Below, piece by piece: positions 31,931 to 44,929 of a stretch of 64,000 nt of DNA. Below the pieces are notes generated by a model. That model searched no databases, was not told the origin of the DNA, and saw nothing but the letters and a program-made list of their open reading frames with translations. Position 1 is the stretch's first letter; each line of letters begins with the position of its first letter. Origin of the DNA: an uncultured Pseudomonadota bacterium (GTDB taxonomy: Bacteria > Myxococcota_A > Bradymonadia > Bradymonadales > Bradymonadaceae); assembly GCA_913057905.1 (NCBI GenBank), contig CAJXPB010000002.1:124001-188000 (forward strand), given 5' to 3'. A program made the position numbers and the translations under genes.

Positions 31931-32485
31931 TCAGTTCTTGGGTTGGGTCCCACGGAAGGGGAATCCCAGGGACTCGAGCAGCCGTCGGCCCTGCTCGTCG
32001 TCGTCCGACGAGGTGACAAACGTGATCCCGAGTCCGCGAATGCTGTCGACGTTGTCGTAATCGATCTCCGGAAAGATGATCTGCTCGTCGATCCCGAGCG
32101 TGTAGTTGCCGTGCCCGTCGAAGGCCTTCGGATTCGTGCCTTCGAAGTCACGCACACGCGGCAGCGCCACATAGATCAGGCGCTCCAGAAATTCGAACAT
32201 GTAGGTCCCGCGCAGGGTGACCTTCGCCCCGATGGGCATGCCCTCGCGGACCTTAAAGGCCGCGATGGAGCGTTTGGCCTTGGTGACGACCGGCTCCTGG
32301 CCGGTGATCGCCGCCAACTCGTCGACGGCTTTGTCGATCACCTTGGGGTTATCGACGGCTTCGCCGAGGCCCATGTTGACGATGATCTTTTCGAGCTTCG
32401 GGACATTCATCTGGTTGTCCAGCCCGAACTCGTCCATCAACTCCGGGACCGCTTCCTTTTTGTATCTTTCGCGCAGAAACGACAT
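31931..32485 (-). CDS. rplE: 50S ribosomal protein L5
   Basis: 184 residues from the ATG at 32485 ([20 protein letters not shown]). Contains [35 protein letters not shown] and [10 protein letters not shown]. The frame is open for 23 more codons upstream but family alignment supports this start. Binds 5S rRNA. Confidence 0.96.
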   Translation of the reverse strand: MSFLRERYKKEAVPELMDEFGLDNQMNVPKLEKIIVNMGLGEAVDNPKVIDKAVDELAAITGQEPVVTKAKRSIAAFKVREGMPIGAKVTLRGTYMFEFLERLIYVALPRVRDFEGTNPKAFDGHGNYTLGIDEQIIFPEIDYDNVDSIRGLGITFVTSSDDDEQGRRLLESLGFPFRGTQPKN

Positions 32486-32612
32486 TGATTTCTCCAATAA
32501 AAAGACCGTCTCTTCAGGGGACGGTGGACTAACCGAAGGGCCTTGAGGTGTCAAGCACTCGACCCTGCGGCACCGCCGTCCAGTTCATCTCGCCCATCTT
32601 CGGGCAGTTCGC

Positions 32613-33029
32613 TCAGTATGTGGGCATCGGATCGAGTACGTCACCCGTCTGACGGGCGATCCGTACCTTCTCGATGACCTCGGGCCCGTCGCCCTCGAAG
32701 CTGTCGCGGGCGGCGCGCTTGTCGGTAAACAGTTCTCCGTCGGCCCCGACGTATCGGTAGCCGACACGCACGGGACGGCGGTTGAATTCGTCGTCTTCGC
32801 CGTCCTCTTCGATGAAGAGGGCGACGTTCGACGCGTCGATCCAGTTTTCGCGCTCGACGCGTGCACCTTCTTCGCCCGTGATCTGATTGGGCTGGCGGTG
32901 CTTGACGATCATATTCATCCGCTCGACCTTGACGCGTCCGTTGTCGGGATCCGCGTCCAGGACCTCGCCGACTCGGCCTTTGTCCTTGCCGGCCAGAATC
33001 AACACTTCGTCGTCGGTTTTAACGTGCAT
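32613..33029 (-). CDS. rplX: 50S ribosomal protein L24
   Basis: 138 residues. KOW domain at the N terminus (DDEVLILAGKDKGRVGEVL), then RMNMIVKHRQPNQ. It is longer than the usual ~105 residues, with an insertion/extension rich in Asp/Glu and a C-terminal tail (RIARQTGDVLDPMPTY). Confidence 0.95.
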   Translation of the reverse strand: MHVKTDDEVLILAGKDKGRVGEVLDADPDNGRVKVERMNMIVKHRQPNQITGEEGARVERENWIDASNVALFIEEDGEDDEFNRRPVRVGYRYVGADGELFTDKRAARDSFEGDGPEVIEKVRIARQTGDVLDPMPTY

Positions 33030-33079
33030 AACAAATCTCCTTCCGGTCCATCGCCTTTCCGCGGCCGGGCCCCTGATGC

Positions 33080-33448
33080 TCAGAGGACCTCGGCGGCCAG
33101 ACTGATGATCCGCATGTAATTATTGGTGCGAAGCTCGCGGGCGACCGGCCCGAAGATCCGCGTGCCCACCGGCAGGCCGTTGTCGTCGACCAGCACGGCG
33201 GCGTTGTCGTCGAATCGCACGTAGGTTCCATCGTCGCGGCCCACTTCTTTGTTGGTCCGCACGACCACGGCGCGTTGCACTTCGCCCTGGGCGACCTTCG
33301 CGTCGGACAATGCTTCCTTGACCGACACGATGATCTCGTCGCCCACCGAGGCGTAGCGTCGCTGCGAGCCTCCGAGTACCTTGATACACTGGACTTTCTT
33401 TGCGCCGGAGTTGTCGGCGACGTCCAATTTTGTCTCTTGCTGAATCAT
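33080..33448 (-). CDS. rplN: 50S ribosomal protein L14
   Basis: 122 residues: [53 protein letters not shown]. Typical uL14 length and ends. Lies between rpsQ and rplX. Confidence 0.97.
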   Translation of the reverse strand: MIQQETKLDVADNSGAKKVQCIKVLGGSQRRYASVGDEIIVSVKEALSDAKVAQGEVQRAVVVRTNKEVGRDDGTYVRFDDNAAVLVDDNGLPVGTRIFGPVARELRTNNYMRIISLAAEVL

Positions 33449-33508
33449 TCTGTTACCTCCGGTTGGGCGGGTCCGCTGGCCTCAGACCACGGTGGTCACA
33501 CCGCGGTG

Positions 33509-33826
33509 TCACACCACCGGCGCCTTCTCGATGACCTCGAGAATCCGCCAATTTTTGTCCTTCGAAAGCGGACGCGTCTCTTCGATGAGCACTTTATCGC
33601 CGACCCGACATTCCTCGTCCGGATCATGCGCCTTGAAGCTCTTCCGGTCTCGGACGTACTTCTTGTACATCGGGTGCATGAACCGACGGGTCACCTCGAC
33701 GGCGATCGTCTTGTCCATCGCGGTCGAAGTCACGGTGCCGGTGCGCGTCTTGCGCTCGTGCTTCTCGGAGGCGTCCGCCTGTGGGGTGTCTGCCTCGTTC
33801 GTCTCTGTTTCGGTCGTCTCAGCCAT
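33509..33826 (-). CDS. rpsQ: 30S ribosomal protein S17
   Basis: 105 residues. The OB-fold body (GTVTSTAMDKTIAVEVTRR, KAHDPDEECRVGDKVLIEET, RPLSKDKNWRILEVIE) is standard; an acidic N-terminal extension of about 25 residues rich in Glu/Thr precedes it. Confidence 0.96.
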   Translation of the reverse strand: MAETTETETNEADTPQADASEKHERKTRTGTVTSTAMDKTIAVEVTRRFMHPMYKKYVRDRKSFKAHDPDEECRVGDKVLIEETRPLSKDKNWRILEVIEKAPVV

Positions 33827-33854
33827 AACGGTCTCGTTTATCCAGGCGACGGGC

Positions 33855-34055
33855 TCAGCTTTCGGCGCCGAGCTCCCGTTCGCGAAGAATCGTCTTGATG
33901 CGTGCGATGTCTTTGCGCTTCGACTTCAACTCCGCGGTCTGCTGAAGCTGGCCGGTTTGATGGCGCATCTTCAGCCGGAACAGCTCATCGTCGAGCTGGT
34001 CCTCGAGGTCGCGGAGCTCCTCGTCGGATTGTTCTCTGAGCTCTTCGGGGGTCAT
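33855..34055 (-). CDS. rpmC: 50S ribosomal protein L29
   Basis: 66 residues starting [20 protein letters not shown] and ending [15 protein letters not shown]; contains the uL29 segment [12 protein letters not shown]. Start chosen at the ATG that overlaps the rplP stop by four bases (ATGA), giving family length. Confidence 0.95.
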   Translation of the reverse strand: MTPEELREQSDEELRDLEDQLDDELFRLKMRHQTGQLQQTAELKSKRKDIARIKTILRERELGAES

Positions 34056-34468
34056 AGAATCTCTCCTCGGACCACGAATTTCGTCTTGATCGGCAGCTTG
34101 TGCGCGGCGAGTCGAAGGGCCTCGCGGGCGGTCTCCTCGTCGACGCCGTCCATCTCGAACAGCATCCGACCCGGTTTGACCTTGGCGACCCAGTGTTCCG
34201 GGGGTCCCTTGCCTTTCCCCATCCGGACCTCGGCCGGCTTCTTGGAGACCGGCTTGTCGGGAAAGATCCGAATCCAGACCTTCCCGGTCCTGAGGATGTG
34301 GCGGTTGATGGCGATACGGGCGGCCTCGATTTGACGCGCTGTGATGCGCGCCGGCTCCGTCGTCAGCAAGCCGTACTTGCCGAATGCAACGGTGGTGCCG
34401 CGCGTGGCCTTCCCTTTGGTGCGGCCGCGCTGCTGCTTGCGCCACTGTACTCGTTTGGGTTGCAACAT
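34052..34468 (-). CDS. rplP: 50S ribosomal protein L16
   Basis: 138 residues: [57 protein letters not shown]. Standard uL16, near the peptidyl-transferase centre. Overlaps rpmC by 4 bp. Confidence 0.97.
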   Translation of the reverse strand: MLQPKRVQWRKQQRGRTKGKATRGTTVAFGKYGLLTTEPARITARQIEAARIAINRHILRTGKVWIRIFPDKPVSKKPAEVRMGKGKGPPEHWVAKVKPGRMLFEMDGVDEETAREALRLAAHKLPIKTKFVVRGEIL

Positions 34469-34524
34469 AGTGTGTTCTCCTATTGAGCAGGTCGTCGGTC
34501 CGCCGCGCCTGAAGCCTCAACGGC

Positions 34525-35169
34525 TCAGAAGCTCGCGTCGGCCTCCAGAACCTCGCCTTTGAATATCCAGACTTTCACGCCGATCATGCCGTAGGTCGTC
34601 TCCGCCTCCGCCAGGCCGTAATCGATGTCGGCCCGGAGGGTGTGCAGCGGAACGCGCCCTTCGAGATACCATTCACGCCGGCTCATCTCGGCTCCGCCCA
34701 GACGACCCGCGCAATTCACGCGGATGCCTTCGGCGCCGAACTTCATGGCCGTCTGCACCGACTTCTTCATCGCCCGCCGGAAGCTGACGCGCCGCTCCAA
34801 CTGCGTGGCGATGTTCTCGGCCACCAGCTTGGCGTCGAGCTCGGCCTTGCGCACTTCCTGGATGTTCAGGAAGATCTCGTTGTCGGTGATCTCCTGAAGG
34901 TCGCCCTTCAGCTTCTCGATCCCGCTTCCGCGCTTGCCGATGACGATGCCCGGTTTGGCCGTAAAGATCGTGATCTTGACCTTGTTGGCCATCCGCTCGA
35001 TCTCGATCCGGCTGATACCGGTGTGACCGACGGCATCGCGCAGAAAGCGCTTGATGCGCAGGTCTTCGTGGAGCCACTCGGCGTATTCTTTGCCTTCGGC
35101 GAACCACTTCGACGTCCAGGACCGAATGATCCCGAGTCGAAATCCATTTGGATGTACTTTCTGACCCAA
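34525..35169 (-). CDS. rpsC: 30S ribosomal protein S3
   Basis: 214 residues: [20 protein letters not shown], a KH domain with [16 protein letters not shown], and the C-terminal [14 protein letters not shown]...[13 protein letters not shown]. Normal bacterial length. Between rplV and rplP. Confidence 0.97.
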   Translation of the reverse strand: MGQKVHPNGFRLGIIRSWTSKWFAEGKEYAEWLHEDLRIKRFLRDAVGHTGISRIEIERMANKVKITIFTAKPGIVIGKRGSGIEKLKGDLQEITDNEIFLNIQEVRKAELDAKLVAENIATQLERRVSFRRAMKKSVQTAMKFGAEGIRVNCAGRLGGAEMSRREWYLEGRVPLHTLRADIDYGLAEAETTYGMIGVKVWIFKGEVLEADASF

Positions 35170-35179
35170 AACGACCTCC

Positions 35180-35554
35180 TCAGTCTGAGCTGTTTGGCGC
35201 GAGGGCGACGTGAATGTGGCTCGTCCGCTTCAAAATCGTGGTGGCGCGACCCATGGCCCGCGGCTTGAACCGCTTGAGCGTGGGGCCCTCGTTGGCGTAG
35301 ATCTCTTCGACCTTGAGGTCGTCGATCTCCCAGTTGAGGTCGTCGCTCTCCTCGACATTGCGCAGGGCCGATTCAATGACCTTCGAAATGATGGGCGCGG
35401 CGCGCTTCTGGGTGAACTGGAGAATATCCAGCGCCTCCAGAATCGGTTTGCCGCGCACGAGGTCCACGACCATGCGCACCTTGCGAGGCGCGATCCTGAC
35501 GTGACGAGCACTCGCCGTGTTGGCGCGTGTCTTCTGTTGTGTTGCGTTAGCCAT
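35180..35554 (-). CDS. rplV: 50S ribosomal protein L22
   Basis: 124 residues: [29 protein letters not shown] and the C-terminal [16 protein letters not shown] loop region that reaches the exit tunnel. Between rpsS and rpsC. Confidence 0.97.
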   Translation of the reverse strand: MANATQQKTRANTASARHVRIAPRKVRMVVDLVRGKPILEALDILQFTQKRAAPIISKVIESALRNVEESDDLNWEIDDLKVEEIYANEGPTLKRFKPRAMGRATTILKRTSHIHVALAPNSSD

Positions 35555-35583
35555 GACTCTGTCTCATCGGGCGATGGGGCGAC

Positions 35584-35868
35584 TCAGTGCGTGCGCACCC
35601 GGGTGGTCTGCTGCCGACTGTGCTCATAGAACGTGCGTGTCGGCGCGAACTCTCCGAGCTTGTGGCCGACCATATTCTCGGTGACATACACCGGCACGAA
35701 CTTCTGGCCGTTGTGCACGGCGAAGGTCAAGCCGACGAAGTCGGGAATGATCATCGACCGGCGGCTCCAGGTCTTGATCGCCTTTCGCTCGCCCTTCTCC
35801 TGCGCCTCCTGAGCTTTCATCAGGAGGTGGTCGTCGACGTATGGTCCTTTCTTAATTGAGCGTGGCAC
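35584..35868 (-). CDS. rpsS: 30S ribosomal protein S19
   Basis: 94 residues: [36 protein letters not shown] and [13 protein letters not shown]. Standard uS19 of the head. Between rplB and rplV. Confidence 0.97.
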   Translation of the reverse strand: MPRSIKKGPYVDDHLLMKAQEAQEKGERKAIKTWSRRSMIIPDFVGLTFAVHNGQKFVPVYVTENMVGHKLGEFAPTRTFYEHSRQQTTRVRTH

Positions 35869-35913
35869 GGTTGTCTCCTTGCTCGGCGTGAGCTCCCCGG
35901 GGGAGCGTCACTG

Positions 35914-36747
35914 TCAGTTGCGTTTCGTCTTGCGATGCTTCTCGATGAATCGTTCGGTGCGCTTGTTGTGACGGGTCTTGCCGCCCTTGGTGACCTGACC
36001 CCAGGGCGTGACCGGGTGGCGTCCACCCGAGGTCGCACCTTCACCACCACCGTGAGGGTGGTCGATGGGGTTCATGGCCACTCCGCGTGTGTGCGGACGG
36101 CGGCCCTTCCAGCGGTTGCGGCCGGCCTTTCCGAGCGACACGTTTTCGTGCTCGGGATTCGAGACCGACCCGACGGTGGCGCGGCATTCGAGCTCCACGC
36201 GACGGTGCTCGCCGGAGGGCAGCTTGAGCAGTCCGTATTTGCCCTCTTTGGCGACGACCTGCGCCCAGCATCCCGCCGAACGCGCCATCTGTCCGCCCTT
36301 GCCGGGCTTCATCTCCACATTGTGAATGACGGTGCCCACGGGCATGTGCTTGAGGCGCTTGGCGTTGCCGGGTTTGATGTCGGCATCGGCCGCGGTGACC
36401 ACTTCGTCGCCCTCTTTGAGCTTCTGCGGGGCGATGATGTAGCGCTTCTCGCCGTCGGCGTAATGAAGCAGCGCGATATAAGCGGTGCGGTTGGGATCGT
36501 ATTCGATCCCGGCGACCGTCGCCGGCACGCCGTTTTTGTCGCGCTTGAAGTCGATCTTTCGATAACGTCGCCGGTGCCCGCCGCCGCGGTGCCGCGCGGT
36601 CATCCGACCGTCGGAATTGCGGCCGCCGGTCGAGCGCAGCTCCTCGGTGAGCGATTTTTCGGGCTCCGACTTCGTCACTTCGGAGAAGTCGCTGAGCCGC
36701 GCAAATCGTCGTCCGGGCGACGTCGGTTTGTAGTCTCGGTTTGCCAT
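35914..36747 (-). CDS. rplB: 50S ribosomal protein L2
   Basis: 277 residues: [44 protein letters not shown] and [16 protein letters not shown], the family signature with the conserved His near the peptidyl-transferase centre. Between rplW and rpsS. Confidence 0.98.
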   Translation of the reverse strand: MANRDYKPTSPGRRFARLSDFSEVTKSEPEKSLTEELRSTGGRNSDGRMTARHRGGGHRRRYRKIDFKRDKNGVPATVAGIEYDPNRTAYIALLHYADGEKRYIIAPQKLKEGDEVVTAADADIKPGNAKRLKHMPVGTVIHNVEMKPGKGGQMARSAGCWAQVVAKEGKYGLLKLPSGEHRRVELECRATVGSVSNPEHENVSLGKAGRNRWKGRRPHTRGVAMNPIDHPHGGGEGATSGGRHPVTPWGQVTKGGKTRHNKRTERFIEKHRKTKRN

Positions 36748-36771
36748 GATTCGTATCCTCTAGCGGCTCGG

Positions 36772-37089
36772 TTAAACGGTGCCCGCTTCCTGGCCAGCGC
36801 TGTCGAGGGCGTAGAAGTCGAGGAAGTCATCGTCCGAGAGCGTCACGTAGGCCTTCTTGTAGGCCGAGCTCTCGCCGATGTACTGCCCGACGCGCCGGGG
36901 CTGGCTGGGCATGATGAGTGTATTGACCTTCTCGACGCTGACGTCGAAGAGTTCTTCGACCGCCGCTTTGATCTGCGGCTTCGTGGCGTCGTATTTGACC
37001 TGGAAGGTCGCCTTGTTTTCCTGCTCGAGCATGTAGACCGACTTCTCGGTCATGATCGGCTCGAGGATGATGTCGTATGCGGTACTCAT
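36772..37089 (-). CDS. rplW: 50S ribosomal protein L23
   Basis: 105 residues: DIILEPIMTEKSVYMLEQEN, FQVKYDATKPQIKAAVEELF, VEKVNTL. At the tunnel exit, docking SRP and trigger factor. Overlaps the rplD stop by 4 bp. Confidence 0.96.
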   Translation of the reverse strand: MSTAYDIILEPIMTEKSVYMLEQENKATFQVKYDATKPQIKAAVEELFDVSVEKVNTLIMPSQPRRVGQYIGESSAYKKAYVTLSDDDFLDFYALDSAGQEAGTV

Positions 37090-37736
37090 TGCTCGAGTCC
37101 CTCCTGAATCTGGGCGGCTGCCGCCTGGCTGAGCACCAGGGTCTCGTGGTTGAGGATGTCCCGGACGTTGACGCCTTCGGCCGCGAGGTATTTGACGTCG
37201 GGCAGGTTCCGCACCGACAGGCGAAGCGCCTCGTTGTGCAGAACCTCGCCGGCGTCTTCGTCGTATTCGGTGACGTCGACGACCAGGGCGTTGGTGGCAT
37301 CCAGCGCCTCGAGCATCTCGACGGCCCGCTTGGTCTTGATTTCGGGCAGCTCCAGCGAGTCGACGACGCGCAGGTTGCCGTTTTCGGCACGGGCGCTCAG
37401 GGCGGCCTTCAGCGCGGCGCGACGCTTGCTCTTGGAGAGCTGGTAGCTGTGGTCTTTCGGCTCCGGCGGATGGGCTTTACCACCGCCGACCCACAGCGGG
37501 GAACGGATGCTTCCGTGTCGGGCGCGGCCGGTTCCCTTCTGACGCCAGGGCTTTTTACCACCGCCGCTGACTTCGGAGCGTCGCTTGGCCTTGGCCGTCC
37601 CCTGTCGGTTGCGGGCCTCCTGCCATTTGACGACCTCCCAGAAGAGGTGCTCGCGGACCTCGACGCCGAAGACGTCGTCGGCCAGGTCCATCTCCCCGGC
37701 AGCCTCGTTTTCGATGTCGACAAGTTCAATGTTCAT
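37086..37736 (-). CDS. rplD: 50S ribosomal protein L4
   Basis: 216 residues: [40 protein letters not shown] and [19 protein letters not shown], the tunnel-loop region. In E. coli L4 represses its own operon. It follows rpsJ directly: the rplC gene that normally lies between them is absent. Confidence 0.97.
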   Translation of the reverse strand: MNIELVDIENEAAGEMDLADDVFGVEVREHLFWEVVKWQEARNRQGTAKAKRRSEVSGGGKKPWRQKGTGRARHGSIRSPLWVGGGKAHPPEPKDHSYQLSKSKRRAALKAALSARAENGNLRVVDSLELPEIKTKRAVEMLEALDATNALVVDVTEYDEDAGEVLHNEALRLSVRNLPDVKYLAAEGVNVRDILNHETLVLSQAAAAQIQEGLEQ

Positions 37737-37791
37737 CGTGTGCGACTCCTTGTGCGTTCGCGTCGGCTCGTGTGTGGCCCGATTTCACGGG

Positions 37792-37809
37792 CACCTCACC
37801 GTTGAGGTG
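37792..37809 (-). promoter_or_regulatory. Hairpin between rpsJ and rplD
   Basis: CACCTCA and TGAGGTG (7 bp) with a 4-base loop, in the 129-bp gap where rplC would normally be. No U tract follows. Its function is unknown; it could be a processing or translational element. Confidence 0.35.
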
Positions 37810-37865
37810 ATCCGACCGAACGGTAGATACTGTTGCGTGGGTTCGGGAGGAGCGCCGCAGCCGGT

Positions 37866-38174
37866 CTAGCTTTTGATCTCTACGTTCACACCGGCGGCCA
37901 GGTCCAGGCGCATCAGCGCATCCAACGTCTGCTGCTTCGGGTCGTGGATGTCCAGCAGGCGCTTGTGTGTGCGCATCTCAAACTGCTCGCGCGACTTCTT
38001 ATCCTTGAACGGCGACTTCAGCACCGTCCACCGACTGATCTGCGTCGGCAGGGGAACCGGCCCCGACACATTCGCGCCGGTGCGGTTCGCCGTCTCGACG
38101 ATCTCGCGGGCCGACGCATCGAGCAGCTTGTGGTCGTAGGCCTTCAGCTTGATGCGGATTTTGTCGCTGTCCAT
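37866..38174 (-). CDS. rpsJ: 30S ribosomal protein S10
   Basis: 102 residues: [52 protein letters not shown]. Standard uS10/NusE, also part of the antitermination complex. First gene of the S10 group, with a 311-bp leader region between it and tuf. Confidence 0.97.
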   Translation of the reverse strand: MDSDKIRIKLKAYDHKLLDASAREIVETANRTGANVSGPVPLPTQISRWTVLKSPFKDKKSREQFEMRTHKRLLDIHDPKQQTLDALMRLDLAAGVNVEIKS

Positions 38175-38275
38175 GACTCTTCCTCGGCTTCTCGGGGCGC
38201 CACCCGGGGGTGGACGCCATACAATCAGGCGATGATGTCGGGCACGACCGATGGGCCGGGCCCAGATGATGTGTC

Positions 38276-38317
38276 ACAAAAGAAAACGACTTCACAGTGT
38301 AACGACAGCGTGTGAAG
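38276..38317 (-). terminator. Terminator- or attenuator-like hairpin upstream of rpsJ
   Basis: On the minus strand CTTCACA (38317-38311) pairs with TGTGAAG (38296-38290) over a 14-base loop, followed by the T-rich TCGTTTTCTTTTG. It lies about 100 bases before rpsJ, downstream of a candidate promoter, so it could end tuf transcripts or attenuate the S10 operon. Confidence 0.45.
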
Positions 38318-38374
38318 CCGCGACATTCTACGGTGACTTGGCAGCCCCGGGGGTCGCCCGGCGCGCCGCGGGAC

Positions 38375-38401
38375 GCTATACGAGCCGTCCTCCAAGATCA
38401 A
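38375..38401 (-). promoter_or_regulatory. Weak candidate promoter for the S10 group
   Basis: On the minus strand TTGATC (38401-38396), a short 15-base spacer and TATAGC (38380-38375). Position in the tuf-rpsJ gap is suitable; match is weak. Confidence 0.3.
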
Positions 38402-38446
38402 GCCGTATCCGGGACTTGTCTGCCCTGGCTGCAAACCAGAGCCGGA

Positions 38447-38472
38447 GCGCCGCGGCTGGACGGCCGCGGCGC
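38447..38472 (-). terminator. GC hairpin just after tuf
   Basis: A 10-bp perfect stem (GCGCCGCGGC/GCCGCGGCGC, 6-base loop) starting 14 bases after the tuf stop. The T tract is on the wrong side for tuf (CCCCTTTTT on the plus strand), so termination in the tuf direction would have to rely on the stem alone or on Rho. Confidence 0.4.
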
Positions 38473-38485
38473 CCCTTTTTGCCCG

Positions 38486-39682
<1,197 letters not shown>

Positions 39683-39735
39683 CGTTGAACTCCTTGTATC
39701 GCTTCGAGTGAATCAGTGGAACGCGTTCCTGGACG

Positions 39736-41871
<2,136 letters not shown>

Positions 41872-41942
41872 TGGTCAGTCTCTCGTCGAAGAATGTCTTC
41901 TATATGAACGTCGGTCTGTGGGGCCCTCGCCCGACCGGTGCA

Positions 41943-42413
41943 TCACCAGCGATAGTGGGCAAACGCCTTGTTGGCTTCGGCCATCCGGTGCATGTCGTCC
42001 TTGCGGCGAATGGCGCCGCCCCGGTCATTCGAGGCGTCGAGCAGCTCGTTCGTGAGTCGCTCGACCATCGTGTACTCGTGGCGATCGCGCGCCGCGTCGA
42101 TGATCCAGCGCATCCCCAGGGCGGCCCGCCGCTCGGGGCGAACTTCCATGGGCACCTGGTAGGTCGAGCCGCCGACGCGTCGCGACCGAACCTCGACGGC
42201 CGGTTTGACGTTCTCGACGGCGTTCATGAAGACCTCGATCGGGTCGGTCTCGGTCGCCTCTTCGACCGCATCGAAGGTCTCCAGGAAGATGCGCTCGGCG
42301 GTGTGCTTCTTGCCGTCGCGCATCATCATGTTGATGAACTTCGTGACCCGCTTTTCCCCGTAGATCGGGTCCGGGTCGACTTCACGATGCTGCTTGTTTG
42401 CTCGTCTGGACAT
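41943..42413 (-). CDS. rpsG: 30S ribosomal protein S7
   Basis: 156 residues: [40 protein letters not shown] and the C-terminal [11 protein letters not shown]. Primary assembly protein of the 30S head. Between rpsL and fusA. Confidence 0.98.
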   Translation of the reverse strand: MSRRANKQHREVDPDPIYGEKRVTKFINMMMRDGKKHTAERIFLETFDAVEEATETDPIEVFMNAVENVKPAVEVRSRRVGGSTYQVPMEVRPERRAALGMRWIIDAARDRHEYTMVERLTNELLDASNDRGGAIRRKDDMHRMAEANKAFAHYRW

Positions 42414-42471
42414 AGCGTTCTCGCTTCAGCAAAGTAGCAATTCGCAGGCTGGCCGGGCCGGCCCAAACCCA

Positions 42472-42843
42472 CTAGCGGGGCTTTTTGGTTCCGTACTTGG
42501 AACGGCCCTGGCGGCGCTCCTGCACGCCGATGGCGTCGAGCGTGCCGCGAATGATGTGATAGCGAACGCCCGGAAGGTCTTTGACACGACCGCCGCGAAT
42601 CAGAACGACGCTGTGCTCCTGAAGGTTGTGCCCTTCACCCGGAATGTACGCGGTCACCTCCATGCCGTTCGTCAGCCGCACACGTGCGACCTTTCGCAGA
42701 GCCGAGTTCGGCTTCTTGGGCGTGGTGGTGTAGACCCGCGTGCACACACCGCGTTTCTGCGGACAGCCCTCCAGGGCCGGTGCGTCGGTCTTACTCTCGA
42801 CTTTCTTTCGTCCCTTCCGAACGAGTTGGTTGATCGTCGGCAT
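42472..42843 (-). CDS. rpsL: 30S ribosomal protein S12
   Basis: 123 residues from the ATG at 42843 ([13 protein letters not shown]). [20 protein letters not shown] and [20 protein letters not shown] are present. Both Lys residues whose mutation gives streptomycin resistance (in PKKPNSAL and GRVKDLPG) are the wild-type ones. First gene of the whole ribosomal block. Confidence 0.98.
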   Translation of the reverse strand: MPTINQLVRKGRKKVESKTDAPALEGCPQKRGVCTRVYTTTPKKPNSALRKVARVRLTNGMEVTAYIPGEGHNLQEHSVVLIRGGRVKDLPGVRYHIIRGTLDAIGVQERRQGRSKYGTKKPR

Positions 42844-42996
42844 TACAATTCCTGAAACGTTGCGCGAAGCAGATTTCCGCCGTGAACGGCGAACACCCTG
42901 GTGATGATTCACCCAGTTGTCTTGTCGGGGTCCGCCGGGGCAAGCCGTTTGATTCTGCAGGTCGCACATGCCCGAGAAGCGAACTTAGGTCGCGTA

Positions 42997-43024
42997 AGTC
43001 TACAGACCCGGGTCCCGGTGTCAA
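42997..43024 (-). promoter_or_regulatory. Predicted main promoter of the str-S10-spc ribosomal block
   Basis: On the minus strand a perfect TTGACA (43024-43019), 16-base spacer, TAGACT (43002-42997). It is about 155 bases upstream of rpsL and faces it. Confidence 0.65.
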
Positions 43025-43088
43025 GTGTCGACCCGCCCGTGTATTCCCGACTCGTCAAGCGACGGCCGTCGACCCGAGGGCCTCGAGA

Positions 43089-43107
43089 CGCCGCGCAGCG
43101 AGCGGCG
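43089..43107 (-). terminator. Hairpin downstream of the lasso cluster
   Basis: CGCCGC/GCGGCG with a 7-base loop, about 70 bases after the stop of the B2 protease gene. No T tract on the minus strand. It may separate the lasso cluster from the ribosomal block; weak. Confidence 0.3.
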
Positions 43108-43177
43108 TGATTAGTTAAGGACTTTCGTCGGTATGATCAAGGGAGATGATGCACAAATCCGCGCCCGGGCCCAAAGG

Positions 43178-43594
43178 TTACCCTCTCAACACCTCGCGCC
43201 AGCCGGCCTCGGCGTCGAAAAACGCCTGAATCAACCCGGCCTTGCCCCGGGCCTCCAGCCACGCATGCCCCTCCAGGCCGCCCCCTTTTCGAAACCCCAC
43301 GACGACCTCCGACTCCACACCCCTGCGCGCCAGCCACACCCTGGAGGCCAGCGCCCTGTGCAGACACCGCGTGCCGGGCACCCAACGGCTGATCCGTTCG
43401 GCCAAAAACCTCGCCCGCTCGACCAGCCGTTCCCTCTGCTCACCGTCTACCGCCGCGTCCTCCTCCCCGAAGCGCTCCGCCCACGCCGAAGCCTGATCCA
43501 AAAGAGGCTGAGTCCCCTTGGTCCACGACAGGACGTCGAAGGCCACCAGCAACCCGCCCATCTCCGCGTGTTCGAACATCCCTTTGAGCGTCAT
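43178..43594 (-). CDS. Lasso peptide B2 leader peptidase (transglutaminase-like)
   Basis: 138 residues of the McjB C-terminal type, a papain/transglutaminase-fold Cys protease that removes the lasso leader once it is delivered by the RRE protein. The core motif is RCLHRALASRVWLARRG (catalytic Cys77) and EGHAWLE (His110). N-terminal region is short, as expected for the split B1/B2 arrangement. Its ATG overlaps the kinase gene stop by 4 bp; last gene of the cluster. Confidence 0.88.
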   Translation of the reverse strand: MTLKGMFEHAEMGGLLVAFDVLSWTKGTQPLLDQASAWAERFGEEDAAVDGEQRERLVERARFLAERISRWVPGTRCLHRALASRVWLARRGVESEVVVGFRKGGGLEGHAWLEARGKAGLIQAFFDAEAGWREVLRG

Positions 43595-44535
43595 GCCGAG
43601 TCTCCTTCATCCGTGTCATCAAAAAGTGCATTCCACATCGCATCCACACGCTCGGCCGCGCCGATCGCCTCCGGGTCGTATCGATACGCCCATACTTTCG
43701 TCTGCTTGACCATACGCCCCACATTCCGAAACCGCCGCTTCTTCCACGCCCGCGGCGCCTCTTCAAAATCGAAGGTCTCCGAAAGCACCGCCTGTAGCGA
43801 TTCGGCGCCCCTCAACTCCACCAGCTCTCCCGATCCCTCGACGCCCTCGGTCGGCTGCAGCACCACGATGTCACCGAGTTCGCAATCCTCCCGGGCGACC
43901 TTCTCGTCGCCAAACCGCATCCAGTGTTTCTTGAGCTCCGGATGAATCTGCCCCGACTCCACAGGACGCGCCTCTCCAGGCACCGGCGGCTCGATCCGAA
44001 GCGCCGGCCCACCGTGAAACAGCGTGCCCGACTCGGTGTCGACCACCGCCATCTCGTCGGCCACCAGCTTCGCCCCATGCCGATCCATATCGTGATAGAT
44101 CGTCGTCGACTTGCCCGCCCCCGTGGTCCCGATGACGAGCACGCCGTTATTAGTCGCGGCGAGCGCGCCCGCGTGCAGGGCGACTCTCTCTTGGTGCGTC
44201 ACCGCCGAGTAAAGCGGCAGGATCTTGCGCTCGAGCATGTGATCGACGGGCACCGACCACGTCAGATCGGGCACCAACTGATAGCGGATCTCGTTGTCAT
44301 CCAACCTCAGCTCGAAGCCCCAGCCCCCAAAACCAAGCGGCAGCCGTTCTTCGGTCAAAACACCCCAGGCGTCGTCGTCGATTCGGTCCAGAAGACCGTC
44401 GTCTTCGACGATCTCCAACTCCGCGGATTCGTCGCCGGACCGTGCCGGCATCGGAAGATCCACGTCAGCGTCGATCGCCAGCCCAAAAGCCGATACTCGC
44501 CGGCCCCGCCTGATGCGCTCCCGCTGTGCTCTCAC
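43591..44535 (-). CDS. HPr-kinase-like protein, probable lasso peptide kinase
   Basis: 314 residues. The C-terminal part resembles the HprK catalytic domain: ALHAGAL (about 119-125), Walker A GTTGAGKS (136-143), LVADEMAV (about 157-164). In lasso clusters such as that of paeninodin, a homolog phosphorylates the C-terminal Ser of the precursor; the precursor here ends in Ser. It overlaps both neighbours by 4 bp (PqqD-like start side, B2 stop side), so it belongs to the cluster. It has no PTS/HPr neighbours. Confidence 0.85.
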   Translation of the reverse strand: MRAQRERIRRGRRVSAFGLAIDADVDLPMPARSGDESAELEIVEDDGLLDRIDDDAWGVLTEERLPLGFGGWGFELRLDDNEIRYQLVPDLTWSVPVDHMLERKILPLYSAVTHQERVALHAGALAATNNGVLVIGTTGAGKSTTIYHDMDRHGAKLVADEMAVVDTESGTLFHGGPALRIEPPVPGEARPVESGQIHPELKKHWMRFGDEKVAREDCELGDIVVLQPTEGVEGSGELVELRGAESLQAVLSETFDFEEAPRAWKKRRFRNVGRMVKQTKVWAYRYDPEAIGAAERVDAMWNALFDDTDEGDSA

Positions 44536-44831
44536 GACTCATCCTCGACCAACAGTCCGCGATCGACCGCATCTTCCAGAAAGGCAATCACGTCTTTCTC
44601 GGCCCGCTCGCGCTCGACCTCGAATTCGGCGAGCACGTGGTCGACGATGCCATCCAACTCGGCACCGTTTTTGACCGCCTTCCACACCGACTCCCCGACG
44701 GGGTTCAGCGAAAAGTACAGGTCCGCTTCCAGATCCAGGATCACCAGCTCGCCGTCGATCTCCTCGGCGATGGTGTCGGTCGACGGCCGAAGCCGCGTCT
44801 CTTTGGTGATTTCGATATCGTTGTCGCTCAT
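44532..44831 (-). CDS. PqqD-like RRE protein (lasso B1)
   Basis: 99 residues of the PqqD fold: RLRPSTDTIAEEIDGELVIL, DLEADLYFSLNPVGESVW and EKDVIAFLEDAVDRGLLVE. In lasso clusters this protein binds the YxxPxL motif of the leader and presents the precursor to B2 and the cyclase. Overlaps the kinase gene by 4 bp. Confidence 0.9.
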   Translation of the reverse strand: MSDNDIEITKETRLRPSTDTIAEEIDGELVILDLEADLYFSLNPVGESVWKAVKNGAELDGIVDHVLAEFEVERERAEKDVIAFLEDAVDRGLLVEDES

Positions 44832-44929
44832 AAAGGGGCCTTACGGGGCCAGTCACTACATAGGTCACTTGCAAACTAGAAAGGTAGAACCGAACCGGGG
44901 CAACTGCAAATTGGGATGGGCGATTGCCC

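Noticed and set aside
32486-32554. 23-residue N-terminal extension of L5
   Set aside because: Ribosomal protein L5 starts at [11 protein letters not shown]; the upstream part is intergenic.
38318-38446. Possible tRNA between tuf and rpsJ (a tRNA-Trp often follows tuf-like genes)
   Set aside because: No cloverleaf with a T-arm GGTTCGA-type sequence and CCA-ready acceptor could be drawn on either strand.
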